64,000 nucleotides of DNA from Desulfosporosinus youngiae DSM 17734 (GCF_000244895.1 NZ_CM001441.1:5174198-5238197); one strand, 5' to 3'; counted from the first letter of the stretch, positions 17,650-27,524 are shown. Translations and numbers: made by a program. The notes: generated by a model from the sequence alone, not told the origin.

Positions 17650-18768
17650 CTAACGATGGTCATATTTAGAATCCCACTTGTTATCCTGTTTTTTATCTTT
17701 ATACCTATCTCCGCTTTTTTCATTCTTTTGATTCCAAGCTTTCTTCTCCTGTTCATAGGTTTGAGTTTTCTTTAATTCAGACTGAACTTTTGCCGGAGCA
17801 ACAGTAACAGACGTTGGCTGACCAATGGTCATAGCTGGATTCTGTTTAACTACCGCATCATTCTTTTTATCTCTATCTCTATCTTGGTCGCGATCCTTTT
17901 TATCATCCCCGTCCAGATGAATTTTCCCTTTTTGGTTAAGTGAGTTTTTAAATTCTTTCAAAGCTTCTCTAGCTTGCTTCTTCAAAACCTTTTTCTCATC
18001 TGCAGGAGTTGTTTTCGAGTCACTTACAGGCGTCGTCGTTTCCGGCACCGTTGCTTCAGCAAGCTTAGCTTCTTGTTTTTCTAGTTTAGTGACAGCCTTT
18101 TCCATGGAGCGAACGACATTAACCGCTAATTTCTGGGCAGCCTGCGGCGGAAGTTTATCCAACAAATTGCCTAAAACTTCAATGTTATTCTGGTTAACAT
18201 TTGTGAGGGCAACCGTGAGCTTTTGAGCTTTTTCGGATTCAGCATCTTCAACTTTCTCAAGAAATTCTTGTGCCTTAGTGATCTTATTGGAGTATTCGTT
18301 AAAAGCAAGCTGGCATTTTTCAGTTTTTCCTTCGGTCATCAGTTTATGAGCTTTTGCTAACTTGGCGAGGGCCAGTTGTTCACTTAATTCACTTTTTCGG
18401 ACCGGATCAAAGGACAAGGCTAGTTTGAGTTTAACGATTAAATCAGATAACCAAGTTCCCGGATCAACTTTATTGCCATCAGCATCAACAACCGTATTTT
18501 CATTGTCTGCGTCTTCATTCGCTGTGTTTGTCGTATCTGGGTTAGCAGTATCAATGCTTGTGGTATCCGTACTGCTGGCAGTATCCGTACCCGCGGTATC
18601 CGTGCCTGTGTTGTCAGAGCTCGTAGTTTCTGGGCTTGCAGCAGTTGTAACTTCAACCGGTGCATTTGTATCTGCAAGAGCCAGTGTTGTTCCAAGCGGA
18701 AGTGCTAATAGTGCAGCTGTTACCGCAACTGCTAATAGTTTCTTAATCTTTTTTAATGTTTTTGTCAT
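17650..18768 (-). CDS. secreted DUF5667 domain protein
   Basis: 372 residues. A signal peptide (about 1-32, ending ALA) is followed by a threonine/aspartate-rich low-complexity stretch with repeated TDTA/TDTT units (about 33-95). A helical DUF5667 domain follows (about 100-245, 'DPVRKSELSEQLALAKLAKAHKLM' and 'ALTNVNQNNIEVL'), then a very charged tail with KDRDQDRDRDKK. It is exported; the function is unknown. The region is AT-rich with repetitive codons. A hairpin follows the stop. Confidence 0.7.
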   Translation of the reverse strand: MTKTLKKIKKLLAVAVTAALLALPLGTTLALADTNAPVEVTTAASPETTSSDNTGTDTAGTDTASSTDTTSIDTANPDTTNTANEDADNENTVVDADGNKVDPGTWLSDLIVKLKLALSFDPVRKSELSEQLALAKLAKAHKLMTEGKTEKCQLAFNEYSNKITKAQEFLEKVEDAESEKAQKLTVALTNVNQNNIEVLGNLLDKLPPQAAQKLAVNVVRSMEKAVTKLEKQEAKLAEATVPETTTPVSDSKTTPADEKKVLKKQAREALKEFKNSLNQKGKIHLDGDDKKDRDQDRDRDKKNDAVVKQNPAMTIGQPTSVTVAPAKVQSELKKTQTYEQEKKAWNQKNEKSGDRYKDKKQDNKWDSKYDHR

Positions 18769-19093
18769 TAATACCCCTCTTTCTTAAGTACAGGTTTGGC
18801 TTAGTAATAATTAGATTTAACTTAGACAGTCTTTTTCCCCGCTTTGCCCGGCTCCACACGCCCTACACAGTATCATTACGAACCCAAAACAATTTTTGAG
18901 GGGGGTCTAAAGAAACTAATAGATCTATTGTTGAACATTAAACTAAAGCCATTTATAATTCCGGTTCGTTATTTCGCTAAATTATAGATTAAAGGGGTTA
19001 AACAAATTAAAGGTGATTCTAAAAAACAAAAAACACCGGGAATAAATTCCCGATGCAAAATTTGGGTGAAACACATCAAAGAGACCTTTCAGC
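18769..19093. other. intergenic region upstream of the DUF5667 gene
   Basis: 325 bases between two minus-strand genes. It holds the leader of the DUF5667 gene, a GC-rich patch near 18840-18870 and, at its far end, the terminator of the upstream pseudogene (19028-19054). No frame or clear promoter was recognised. Confidence 0.4.
19028..19054 (-). terminator. terminator after the hydantoinase pseudogene
   Basis: CGGGAAT-AAA-ATTCCCG stem with T-run on the minus strand. Its sequence is nearly identical to the terminator after the tRNA cluster at 20573-20601. Confidence 0.7.
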
Positions 19094-20394
19094 TCAGTTG
19101 CCTTGACAGTAGCCCGAGGCAATTATTTCGATAAACTCTTCAATGAATACCGTGCCGAAATCGGTTTCGCTCTTCACTTTATCTTGGTTTACCGTGACCT
19201 CAGGGGCCATGATACCCGCTTGCCTGGCATTTTCCAAGACGATTTCTTTTCCCTTTACCAGGACTTTTTTAAGAGCTTCTTCATAATCCATAAATTTTTC
19301 ATATCCCCAAGGGGCATGAACTGTAAAGCCGGGTTTGATCAGGGCCGTGACCTTTTCACTCACTTTTCCCATCGCAGCCCCGATAGCACAAGCGACTTCA
19401 CTGTGTTCAGGGATGATCACCTGAGTCCCCAGCAGGTCGCCCACTGCCGGCAAATAGCCTTCAACAGGAGCGCCGATGGCCACAATAGGGTAATTTAAAC
19501 GGATTGGCACCTGGATATCTGAATCTTGGTTAGACCGTTTGAAAAAGGGCTCCAGGAAAAACTTCAGGTTGGGATCGTTTACATCGAGGAAATAGCCTTG
19601 TTTGGCAGAGACACTTTGTAAGATGGACAGCGCCAAGGATTGAGTCATATTCTCCAGGCAAAGTGTGAGAAAGGTCTCCTGAGGGCAGCCATACGTATTG
19701 GCGAGGACCCTGGCTCCTTCCCGGGCAGCTTCTCTATTCCATTTTTTCAGACGTCCAAGACAATGAAGAGCATCGGTTGGAGTAAAGGATATTCGTCCAA
19801 TAATCCCCGCCTGCTCAAGAGATTTCAGGGCAAAAGGACTTACATATTTCCCAAGTCGTTGTTTAATAATCAGAACATTATGGGGTCCGTCTGCCAGGGC
19901 TTCGAGGACTAACTGTTCATCACGGCTTAAGCTCTCCAACGTCTGAGGTGGCTTAATGATCTTCCAGCAATCTAAGGTTTGACTTTTAAAGATTCTCTCC
20001 GTGCTGAGTGTTTCAGATCTCCGAATCTGGCTGATTTCCTCAACTAACTTCGGATAGGTTGTTCCAACCACACTTAAGGGAATGACACGCGTTGGGCCAA
20101 TTTTCAGCTGTCCTTTCGCCGGAATAGTTATGTAACTATCTCCACCAAGGCCAAAGGTACTGATCCCCGCAGTATCAATATGAGTTTTCCAGCCGGCGAC
20201 GATGGCCCCATCTTCATTCCTAAGTTATCAATGCATTCCCGAATCCCAATCGTCAGATCTTGCCGGGTTGTGAAAGCTTTCGCTTTTTTGACGACAGTCC
20301 TGCCCTCGAAATCTAAGAGCACTCCATCTGTGTATGTACCTCCGGTATCAATGCCTAGGACATAAGGCACTGGTTTCACGCTCCCTTCAGACAT
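19094..20394 (-). pseudogene. hydantoinase/oxoprolinase family protein, disrupted
   Basis: The N-terminal fragment (start 20394) has the ASKHA phosphate motif 'GIDTGGTYTD' and 'AFTTRQDLTIGIRE', then shifts frame and stops at 20128. The other frame continues with 'NEDGAIVAGWKTH', the diagnostic 'GLGGDS' and 'GPTRVIPLSV', down to 19094. In intact relatives about 200 residues separate these blocks; here they are joined directly, so an internal deletion plus frameshift has occurred. The family hydrolyses hydantoins or 5-oxoproline with ATP. The C-terminal fragment alone (325 residues) lacks the ATP-binding start and is unlikely to work. Confidence 0.8.
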
Positions 20395-20572
20395 GGTTTA
20401 ATCCTGAATCTATAGCTCTGATTCATTAAATCCCAATAGTTGAGCAATTCAATTCAAAATAATTTCGTTTCATATAAAGAAAACTTGGCTGGCACCCCAA
20501 GACACTGTCTTCGCACGGGTTAAACCTTCATGCAGTATATAACGCAAGTTTATACTTTCTAAAATAGTAAAA

Positions 20573-20601
20573 CAAAAACACCGGGAATAAATTCCCGGTG
20601 T
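20573..20601 (-). terminator. terminator of the tRNA cluster
   Basis: ACACCGGGAAT-AA-ATTCCCGGTGT hairpin; the minus strand reads into TTTTTG. It lies 14 bases after tRNA-His. Confidence 0.85.
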
Positions 20602-20614
20602 ATCGTTTGCGTTA

Positions 20615-20691
20615 TGGGGTGGGTGATGGGGTTTGAACCCACGAATGCCGGAACCACAACCCGGTGCGTTAACCACTTCGCCACACCCACC
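20615..20691 (-). tRNA. tRNA-His (GTG)
   Basis: The minus strand folds as a cloverleaf with GTGGGTG/CACCCAC acceptor, the extra G at -1 opposite C73 typical of histidine tRNA, anticodon loop TTGTGGT and encoded CCA. Confidence 0.95.
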
Positions 20692-20707
20692 ATACGGTTT
20701 GTAATAT

Positions 20708-20784
20708 TGGTGCGCCTGGAGAGACTCGAACCCCCGACAACCTGCTTAGAAGGCAGATGCTCTATCCAACTGAGCTACAGGCGC
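20708..20784 (-). tRNA. tRNA-Arg (TCT)
   Basis: Acceptor GCGCCTG/CAGGCGC, D-arm TAGCTCAGTTGGATAGAGCA, anticodon loop CTTCTAA, encoded CCA. Confidence 0.95.
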
Positions 20785-20845
20785 AGTTTCAAGGATACGA
20801 TTTTTTCACCCAGGTTACCAACTACAAGGAAAGCTGGGATCTAAA

Positions 20846-20922
20846 TGGTCGGGGCAGAGGGATTCGAACCCCCGGCCTCCTGCTCCCAAGGCAGGCGCGC
20901 TACCAAGCTGCGCTATACCCCG
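20846..20922 (-). tRNA. tRNA-Pro (TGG)
   Basis: Acceptor CGGGGTA/TGCCCCG, anticodon loop CTTGGGA, T-arm GGTTCGAATCC, encoded CCA. It is the first of three tRNAs on the minus strand. Confidence 0.95.
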
Positions 20923-21034
20923 TCCGTTTGGTGACTTGATTAGTATAGCTCATCTTTTCCTATTCGTCAAGGGAAAGCAAAGAAAAAATTAAGTGGAAAA
21001 TTCACCACATTTATGTGGTTACTTCTAAGGTATC

Positions 21035-21634
21035 TTAGCTTTGACGTTTAAGGCCTTGAAGAATCGGAATCGCCTGGCGAAAGGCTTGCGCGCGATGACT
21101 GAGCTTATTCTTCTCAGCCAGAGTTAGTTCGGCCATTGTCCGTGCATACTCCGGCACAAAAAAGAGCGGGTCATAACCGAATCCAGCCGATCCACGCCGT
21201 TCTGTTAAGATTTGTCCTTCGACAGTCCCCTCGGTGAGATATTCTTCTCCCGCAGGGGTTGCCACAACTAAGGCACAACGAAAACGAGCCTGCCTTTTGT
21301 CCTCCGGGACGATTTCCAATAATTGCAGCAGCTTGTCATTATTTCGTTCATCATTTTTCGGCTCACCTGCAAAACGAGCAGAATAAACCCCCGGCGCACC
21401 ATTTAAGGCATCAACTTCTAACCCGGAATCATCCGCCAGGGCAATTAACCCTGTTTTCTTAACCGCTTCCCTAGCTTTAAGGGCAGCATTCTCCGCGAAG
21501 GTTTCACCATTCTCCTCGACGTCTTCCCAGTCCTCGATATCATTCAGGGATAAAACTTCAATAGTTTCATCCGCCAGGAGGTCCTGAAGTTCCCGAAGTT
21601 TCCCTTGGTTTTGGGTCGCAAGGATTATTTTCAT
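21035..21634 (-). CDS. rdgB: XTP/dITP diphosphatase (Ham1/RdgB)
   Basis: 199 residues, normal length. The N-terminal '[11 protein letters not shown]' nucleotide-binding start, '[24 protein letters not shown]' catalytic loop and '[15 protein letters not shown]' are the family motifs. It hydrolyses non-canonical purine triphosphates (ITP, XTP) to monophosphates, keeping them out of DNA and RNA. ATG 21634 overlaps the rph stop by four bases, so the two are translated together. Confidence 0.95.
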   Translation of the reverse strand: MKIILATQNQGKLRELQDLLADETIEVLSLNDIEDWEDVEENGETFAENAALKAREAVKKTGLIALADDSGLEVDALNGAPGVYSARFAGEPKNDERNNDKLLQLLEIVPEDKRQARFRCALVVATPAGEEYLTEGTVEGQILTERRGSAGFGYDPLFFVPEYARTMAELTLAEKNKLSHRAQAFRQAIPILQGLKRQS

Positions 21635-22356
21635 GATGTCCTCTCCAAGGAAGATTTCTGCACTTCCATTAAGGAGCGAATTCCCTGCTCAGCAAGTTCC
21701 AGGAAGCGATCTAAATCTGTACGATCGAAAGGAATATCTTCGGCCGTTCCTTGAATTTCCACAAACTTACCCGCACCTGTCATGACAACGTTCATATCGA
21801 CTTCTGCTTGAGAGTCTTCTTCATATTCTAAATCCAGAACCACATTTCCCCGGACCTTGCCTACAGAAACTGCGGCCAGGGTATCTTGAACCGGGTTTGT
21901 TCGAACAAGTTTCTTCTCCATCAGGAACTGAATTGCATCAATCATAGCTACATAAGCACCTGTAATCGCTGCCGTACGGGTTCCTCCGTCCGCCTGGAGG
22001 ACATCGCAGTCCAGCCAGATGGTACGCTCACCAAGCTTTTTTAAATCAACGACTGAACGTAAGGCCCGGCCAATCAAACGCTGAATTTCCATTGTCCGTC
22101 CAGTAAGCTTGCCTTTACTTGCCTCACGCTGAGTCCGGGTTTGAGTTGCCCGCGGAATCATAGCATACTCGGCGGTCACCCATCCCTTGCCTGACCCTTT
22201 CTGAAATGGAGGTACTTTTTCTTCCACACTGGCTGTACACAAAACCCTGGTTTGTCCGATCTCTATGAGAACTGAGCCCTCCGGTATGTTTGTAAACTGC
22301 CGTGAAATTTTTACAGGACGTAATTCATTAGTTGCCCGGCCATTTGAACGTTCCAT
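21631..22356 (-). CDS. rph: ribonuclease PH
   Basis: 241 residues. Shows the RNase PH landmarks: '[14 protein letters not shown]'-like N-terminus, '[20 protein letters not shown]', '[14 protein letters not shown]', the phosphate-site '[19 protein letters not shown]' and '[22 protein letters not shown]'. A phosphate-dependent 3'-5' exonuclease that trims tRNA 3' ends. Paired with rdgB, a common arrangement. Confidence 0.95.
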   Translation of the reverse strand: MERSNGRATNELRPVKISRQFTNIPEGSVLIEIGQTRVLCTASVEEKVPPFQKGSGKGWVTAEYAMIPRATQTRTQREASKGKLTGRTMEIQRLIGRALRSVVDLKKLGERTIWLDCDVLQADGGTRTAAITGAYVAMIDAIQFLMEKKLVRTNPVQDTLAAVSVGKVRGNVVLDLEYEEDSQAEVDMNVVMTGAGKFVEIQGTAEDIPFDRTDLDRFLELAEQGIRSLMEVQKSSLERTS

Positions 22357-22448
22357 CTTGATAACCTTACCTTTCTTTTATAACCATCTTTTTCAAAATT
22401 TAGTTTACCAGAATCGACAGTGAAACACCAATGACTGGCAATGACCCG

Positions 22449-23381
22449 CTAAATATTAGCATTCCGCCCACCGAATAAATCAAGTGAACGAGCCGGCGTC
22501 ATTTCCTCCCCGACAATTCCGGCGATCGTATAGAGCTGGGCGATAGGATCAAAGCGGAATTCCTTCAGCAAGTGAAACCCTTTAATCTCACTTGAACGCC
22601 GGATGTGAATACGAGGACCTGTGCATGGATAAAGGATTTCTCCCACTCGTATGTGATCATCACTGGCAAAACAGATGGGTAAATCCGCTCTGATTAAATC
22701 CAGAACCCGCTGCTCCACTAAATCCAAGTCGATGTCCGGTTTTTCCGGAAACTCCAAGACGAAACCATGCTTAATATCGCTATGCACCTCAGGCCTTGCC
22801 AAACCCATTTCCTCCAGAATCATGGAGGTAATGTCCTCGGCACTGTGGGCCATGCGCCGATACTTTATTGAATCGAAAACAATATCTGCAATACTCTGTG
22901 GTTCCGGGCCGAATACAGTCGGCCGGGTTACAATCACTTCTTCCCCTACCCCGATCAAAACTTCGGCATTGACCCCAAGCTGAGGATAGACCAGGTCAAA
23001 GTGCTCGACAACAACCCGGTGTCCTTTGCTGATCGCTTTATTAATAGCTTCAGCGATTTTCCACGGTTGAGTAAAAGCGGATTCGAAGCGGACATCCAAA
23101 TGATAAGTATGATAGCGGAAATGCCCGCGGTCTGCATCCTCCATTAAAGGCAAGGGCCGGATATTGATTCCATCATCATCATTGGTGAGTTCCAGCCCCG
23201 GAAACATACCCCGGATCAGCAAGGACTTCCCGGCCCCCGCATCTCCCACAAACCCGATCAGCTTATCCTCCGGGCTCAAATAACGCTGAGAAATATTGGT
23301 TCCTAAAAAAAGAAGACGCTTCTTCCCACGGGGAGCAAAGTAAACCGCTTGCATTAAATGTTCATGAACAAACATAGCCAA
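22449..23381 (-). CDS. P-loop ATPase of unknown function ('alanine-tRNA synthetase second additional domain' type)
   Basis: About 310 residues; TTG 23381 is preferred because AGAGGTGG lies 8 bases upstream, but GTG 23393 is possible. Walker A 'GFVGDAGAGKSLLIRGMFPGL' is near residue 45, later 'HRVVVEHFDLVYPQLG'; the second half has 'KHGFVLEFPEKPDIDLDLVEQRVLDLI' and ends with a 'FRFDPIAQLYTIAG' segment. I recall relatives in Desulfosporosinus-type genomes named as carrying the second additional domain of alanyl-tRNA synthetase, but cannot verify it. It may be cytoplasmic and linked to RNA metabolism, since rph follows 92 bases downstream. Confidence 0.5.
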   Translation of the reverse strand: MAMFVHEHLMQAVYFAPRGKKRLLFLGTNISQRYLSPEDKLIGFVGDAGAGKSLLIRGMFPGLELTNDDDGINIRPLPLMEDADRGHFRYHTYHLDVRFESAFTQPWKIAEAINKAISKGHRVVVEHFDLVYPQLGVNAEVLIGVGEEVIVTRPTVFGPEPQSIADIVFDSIKYRRMAHSAEDITSMILEEMGLARPEVHSDIKHGFVLEFPEKPDIDLDLVEQRVLDLIRADLPICFASDDHIRVGEILYPCTGPRIHIRRSSEIKGFHLLKEFRFDPIAQLYTIAGIVGEEMTPARSLDLFGGRNANI

Positions 23382-23457
23382 AGCTATAGCCACCTCTCTG
23401 TATTATCTCACATTTACCCTTACAATAATACCCAGATGATATTTCTGCCGGAAAAAG

Positions 23458-24144
23458 TCAGGAAAATCTTATACCAAAGATAATGAGAAGTATGATGGGC
23501 TGATGAACCAGATAAATCGCTAACGAATTCCTGCTCAACCAGAGGACAGGCTTAAAGTTCAGCCGAAATGCCAACAAAGGTTCCGACCTCTGAGCGTAAA
23601 AATACCGATATGCCAGAATCCCCAGGAAGGTCACGCTTATGTACGGAAAAAGGGGATAATAATCCATGGAGCCAAACTCTTTATACATTAGGCCAAAGGG
23701 CAGCAATAAACTTGTTTCAAGCACAAATCCTTTAAACCAAAACCCCAGCAAGGCGGAAGCGCCTGCAAGGGCCCACAGCATTCGCGAAGATAAAGAGGAT
23801 ATGAAGGCCGATAAGATCATAGTTACACCAAGGAAATGCAAAATTCCAAAACGAACATACATGTCTTTCATGGCTAGGTAGGTTACTGCTGTGATTACCA
23901 TTCCATAAGACAATACCTTTACCCCCCGTTTCACCGGGGATCTGCTGAAGCCGCCGGCGAGCCCGGAAATGAAGATAAAGAGCAGAGCTGAAGTCTTTCC
24001 TATCACAAACCAAAAAGGATCCTGATAGTTGATATTGATTCCGGCAAATTCTCTTAAATCATAGACCAGATGGAAAAGCACCATCAGCACAATCGCTATA
24101 GCCCTCAGTACATCAATTTCTCCGTAACGCCCTTCAGATCTCAT
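23458..24144 (-). CDS. DUF1624 / heparan-alpha-glucosaminide N-acetyltransferase-like membrane protein
   Basis: 228 residues with about seven membrane helices. The start 'RYGEIDVLRAIAIVLMVLFHLVYDL' carries the R.xxxDxlRg...l.H signature of the acyltransferase-3/HGSNAT superfamily; 'GILHFLGV' is another family motif. Members move acyl groups across the membrane to sugars; the real substrate is unknown. ATG 24144 overlaps the upstream O-methyltransferase stop by four bases. Confidence 0.75.
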   Translation of the reverse strand: MRSEGRYGEIDVLRAIAIVLMVLFHLVYDLREFAGININYQDPFWFVIGKTSALLFIFISGLAGGFSRSPVKRGVKVLSYGMVITAVTYLAMKDMYVRFGILHFLGVTMILSAFISSLSSRMLWALAGASALLGFWFKGFVLETSLLLPFGLMYKEFGSMDYYPLFPYISVTFLGILAYRYFYAQRSEPLLAFRLNFKPVLWLSRNSLAIYLVHQPIILLIIFGIRFS

Positions 24145-24794
24145 AGGCCGATCCGCCGGCTAATCGACACTCCGTCCCCGAAGGGCAAAACCGTCGTAGA
24201 AAAGCTTGAATTCCGGGCAAGGTCCTCAAGGAATTGGCGCAAACCACCCACCATGCGGTCATATTTAGGAGCAAAAGTGCTTCCCGGAACCACCCAGCCG
24301 CGGAAGAGCACATTATCTACAACCAACAGGCCCCCCGGTGCAATTAAGGGATAAATCAGACTTAGATACTCCAGGTATTCTCCTTTTGCGGCGTCGATAA
24401 AGACAAAGTCAAAGGATGAATCAAGTGTGGTCAGGATTTTACGGGCATCCCCTTCCAGCGCCGTGACTTGATCACTTAACTGAGCGCGTTCTATATATTC
24501 CCGGGCCCGAGCCAAACGATCTTTGTTCATATCAATGGTGGTAACGTGCCCGCCGGTCTCTTGCGCTGCACGCGCCAGCCAGATCGTCGAATATCCAATG
24601 GCCGTCCCGATTTCCAGAACAGCCTGCGCATTAGATGTCTGGACAAGCAAGTTAAGAAAGTTCCCAACCATAGGCGTCACGACTGGGATCGTTTCTTTAA
24701 GAGCTTGTTCTTCCATTTCACTGAGCAGCGGATCCCGTTCACCCAATAAGCTTTCCAGATAGCGCTCCATTTCAAAGGGGTAAAACAAGGTCAA
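24141..24794 (-). CDS. class I SAM-dependent O-methyltransferase (COMT type)
   Basis: 217 residues. The SAM motif is 'AVLEIGTAIGYSTIWLARA', followed by acidic 'TTIDMNKDRLARAREYI', 'VTALEGDARKIL' and the metal-binding 'FDFVFIDAAKGEYLEYL' and 'PGGLLVVDNVLFRGWV'. This fits the YrrM/caffeoyl-CoA O-methyltransferase family. In Bacillus the YrrM-type enzyme is TrmR, which methylates 5-hydroxyuridine in tRNA; that role here is inferred and not proven. Translationally coupled with the DUF1624 gene. Confidence 0.85.
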   Translation of the reverse strand: MTLFYPFEMERYLESLLGERDPLLSEMEEQALKETIPVVTPMVGNFLNLLVQTSNAQAVLEIGTAIGYSTIWLARAAQETGGHVTTIDMNKDRLARAREYIERAQLSDQVTALEGDARKILTTLDSSFDFVFIDAAKGEYLEYLSLIYPLIAPGGLLVVDNVLFRGWVVPGSTFAPKYDRMVGGLRQFLEDLARNSSFSTTVLPFGDGVSISRRIGL

Positions 24795-24907
24795 TCTCCC
24801 TTTCTTTCCAGTTGATTCCCAATAGTTTGGTTTTCCTTTAACTTTATCACAAATAGTTTTAGAATGCTAAACAATAGGGCACAGGACACGGCAAGGCCAA
24901 TAAAATC

Positions 24908-26131
24908 TCAGGCAAGCAGCCCTTTGGCCAGGGCAACCAAACCCGGGTCAAACACGGTCCCGGCCCTTTTCTCAATTAGAGCCAATGCTGCCTCTGAACT
25001 CATCGCCCGGCGATAGGGGCGGTCTTCAATCAAGGCCGCATAAACATCGGCGATCGCCATCAAACGAGAGCCCTCATTCAGATCTTTCCCCGCCAAGGCA
25101 AAGGGATATCCTCCGCCATTTAAGAATTCATGATGATGAGCGGCCCATTCCACCAAACGTGTCGGAAAGCCAGCCTCTATCAGTAAGCGGTGAGTATAGT
25201 AGGTATGGGTTCGAATTATTTCGATTTCATCGGGTTCGAGCGGGCTTTGTTTGTCTAAGATATTTTTCGGTATAGCCAGCTTGCCTAAATCATGCAGCAA
25301 ACCTGCCACATAGATTTCGTGTAGCCGGTCATCTTCCCAGCCAAGCTCCCGGGCCAATCCTTCTGCGATCTCGGCCACTAAACGAGAATGACGCGCCGTA
25401 AACTCACTTTTTTGGTCAATTAGATCGGCAAATGTCGCCGCCAAATTATCCGTAAATCCCTTTTCCAGTTCACGGGCCGCAGGGAGCTGCCATTGTCCGA
25501 ACAAAAGCCCCAAAGCAATCTGAAGCAAATCCTTTTGTTCAATATCCAGCCAAAATGCCTCTTTTTGAGCGACTCGTTTGAACGCCGCAGCAACTTCCGG
25601 GTAAAATAATCTCCCGGTTTCCGCCGTGACCCACTCCAAAATCTCGTCTCTCTCCCGCCGGCTGCACAGCCTCCGCTTCAACCTAAGATCAATTCGATCC
25701 GCTAGGGACAAAATCCGGGCCATTAACGGAACTTCATCGGCAGGGGCACCCAAGACAGCGTACCGGGGATCAGGCGTTTCATGGTGATATTTAATCGCAG
25801 GGGCGAGAATTTCCCCGGCCGGAAATCGCTCGACGATTGAGGCTCCCGTATAACAATGCTTCTCCCGGATACGCGAATCACCATGATATTCACAGAAACA
25901 GCCGAGCGCTCCGATATCATGCAGCAGCCCTGCAACCGTCATATGAACTAAAGCTCCTTTTCTGAATCCCAGTAAACGTCCCACACGCATGGCAATATAA
26001 GCGACACGTTCTCCATGCCGCTCTCCTAATGAATACTGCAAGCCTCTTTCGATTTCCTCGTCAACCAAACCAAGATCGAGCGCACGGGAAAAGCTCCACA
26101 TCTGCCGGATGTAGAAAGCGTCTTCAAACAA
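24908..26131 (-). CDS. double HD-domain signalling protein (HD + HD-GYP), copy 1
   Basis: TTG 26131 is chosen because GGAGGA lies 7 bases before it and it aligns with the start of the tandem copy; both proteins are then exactly 407 residues. The N-terminal HD domain has 'HMTVAGLLHDIGALG' and 'KYHHETPD'; the C-terminal HD-GYP domain has 'KSEFTARHSRLVAEIAEGLA', 'YVAGLLHDLGKLAIP', 'HTYYTHRLL', 'AAHHHEFLNGGGYPF' and 'IADVYAALIEDRPYR'. HD-GYP enzymes hydrolyse cyclic di-GMP; the first HD domain's role is unknown. No sensor domain is present. The next gene is a close paralogue. Confidence 0.88.
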   Translation of the reverse strand: MFEDAFYIRQMWSFSRALDLGLVDEEIERGLQYSLGERHGERVAYIAMRVGRLLGFRKGALVHMTVAGLLHDIGALGCFCEYHGDSRIREKHCYTGASIVERFPAGEILAPAIKYHHETPDPRYAVLGAPADEVPLMARILSLADRIDLRLKRRLCSRRERDEILEWVTAETGRLFYPEVAAAFKRVAQKEAFWLDIEQKDLLQIALGLLFGQWQLPAARELEKGFTDNLAATFADLIDQKSEFTARHSRLVAEIAEGLARELGWEDDRLHEIYVAGLLHDLGKLAIPKNILDKQSPLEPDEIEIIRTHTYYTHRLLIEAGFPTRLVEWAAHHHEFLNGGGYPFALAGKDLNEGSRLMAIADVYAALIEDRPYRRAMSSEAALALIEKRAGTVFDPGLVALAKGLLA

Positions 26132-26204
26132 TTTCCATTCCTCCAACTTCAATGAAATCTATAACCTTTGCTGAGAATATAGTGCCTTCGCAGGTGTGGA
26201 AAAA

Positions 26205-26237
26205 CGGCAGCAGGGACGATTCCCGTTCCTGTTGCCG
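26205..26237 (-). terminator. terminator between the two HD genes
   Basis: CGGCARCAGGRACG stem with complementary arm; the minus strand runs into TTTTT. It ends the upstream gene at 26287, so the paralogues are separately transcribed or attenuated. Confidence 0.8.
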
Positions 26238-26286
26238 TTAATTGAATAAATATACTTCTTTTAGAACAGGGAACCTGTCCATTCCC

Positions 26287-27510
26287 CTATACCAGCGTCC
26301 GTTTTGCCAGATCAATTAAACCCGGGTCTAACATGGTTCCTGCCCCGCGTTGGATTAGGGCCAGGGCCTCACCGGTACTCATCGCTCCCCGATATGGACG
26401 GTCCTCGGTTAAGGCAGCAAAAATATCGGCTATGGCCATCAATCGGGCGCCCTCATCAAGGTCTTTATCTCCTAAGGCAAAAGGATACCCTCTGCCGTCA
26501 AGACGTTCATGATGATGAGCGGCCCATTCTACCATGCGCGTAGGAAAGCCGGCCTCTGTCAACAGGCGGTGTGTGTAGTATGTATGCGTTCGGATTATTT
26601 CAACCTCGGCAGAATTAAGGGGTCCCGGTTTATCCAGAATTTTCCTGGGCACAGAGAGTTTACCCAAGTCATGAAGCAAACCTGCCACATAAATTTCGTG
26701 CAGCCGGTCATCTTCCCAGCCAAGCCCCCGGGCCAGATGTTCAACGGTTTCAGCCACAGACCGGGAGTGACGGGCCGTAAATTTACTTTTCTGGTCAATT
26801 AAATCAGCGAAGGTTGCCGCCAGATCGTCGGTAAATCCGCTTTCTAACTCCCGCGCCGATGGGAGCTGCCACTGTCCGCACAGAAGCCCTAAAGCAATCT
26901 GAAGCAAATCGGGCTGTTCAATATCCAGCCAAAACGCCTCTTTTTGAGCTGCTTCTTTAAAGGCTGCTGCAACTTCCGGATAAAACAGCGTTCCGGTTTC
27001 CATGGTGACCCATTCCAGAATCTCCTCCCTCTCCCGGCGGCTGGATAATCTCCGCTTCAAGCGAAGATCGATTTGATCGGCTAAGGACAGAATACGAGCT
27101 ATTAATGGGACTTCTTCGGCAGGGGCACCCAAGGCACTCCGGCTGGGATCAGGAGTTTCATGGTGATATTGAATTGCGGGGGCAAGAATTGCTCCATCAG
27201 GGAAACGCTTGACTATGGTTGCTCCCGTAGTGCAATGTTTTTCAAGAATACGCGGAGCTCCTTTATAATCAGTAAAATTACCCAGCGCGCCAATGTCATG
27301 CAGCAATCCGGCAACCGTGACATGAACCAGGGTTTCCTTGCTCAGACCGAGAGCCCGTCCCAGACGCATGGCAATATAAGCAACACGTTCTCCATGCCGC
27401 TCTCCCAATGAAATCTGCAAACCTCTTTCAACTTCCTCATCAATTAAACCCAAATCCAGGGCTCGGGAAAAACTCCACATCTGCCGAATATAAAAAGCAT
27501 CTCCAGCCAA
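26287..27510 (-). CDS. double HD-domain signalling protein (HD + HD-GYP), copy 2
   Basis: 407 residues from TTG 27510 behind GGGGAGGAA. Same two-domain plan as the downstream copy and roughly three quarters identical over the whole length, so a recent tandem duplication. The GYP motif is complete ('HHERLDGRGYPFAL'), closer to consensus than copy 1. The N-terminal HD keeps 'HVTVAGLLHDIGALG'. It follows the globin-coupled transducer by 14 bases and probably shares its transcript, hinting that cyclic di-GMP turnover is linked to gas sensing. Confidence 0.88.
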   Translation of the reverse strand: MAGDAFYIRQMWSFSRALDLGLIDEEVERGLQISLGERHGERVAYIAMRLGRALGLSKETLVHVTVAGLLHDIGALGNFTDYKGAPRILEKHCTTGATIVKRFPDGAILAPAIQYHHETPDPSRSALGAPAEEVPLIARILSLADQIDLRLKRRLSSRREREEILEWVTMETGTLFYPEVAAAFKEAAQKEAFWLDIEQPDLLQIALGLLCGQWQLPSARELESGFTDDLAATFADLIDQKSKFTARHSRSVAETVEHLARGLGWEDDRLHEIYVAGLLHDLGKLSVPRKILDKPGPLNSAEVEIIRTHTYYTHRLLTEAGFPTRMVEWAAHHHERLDGRGYPFALGDKDLDEGARLMAIADIFAALTEDRPYRGAMSTGEALALIQRGAGTMLDPGLIDLAKRTLV

Positions 27511-27524
27511 GGTTTATTCCTCCC

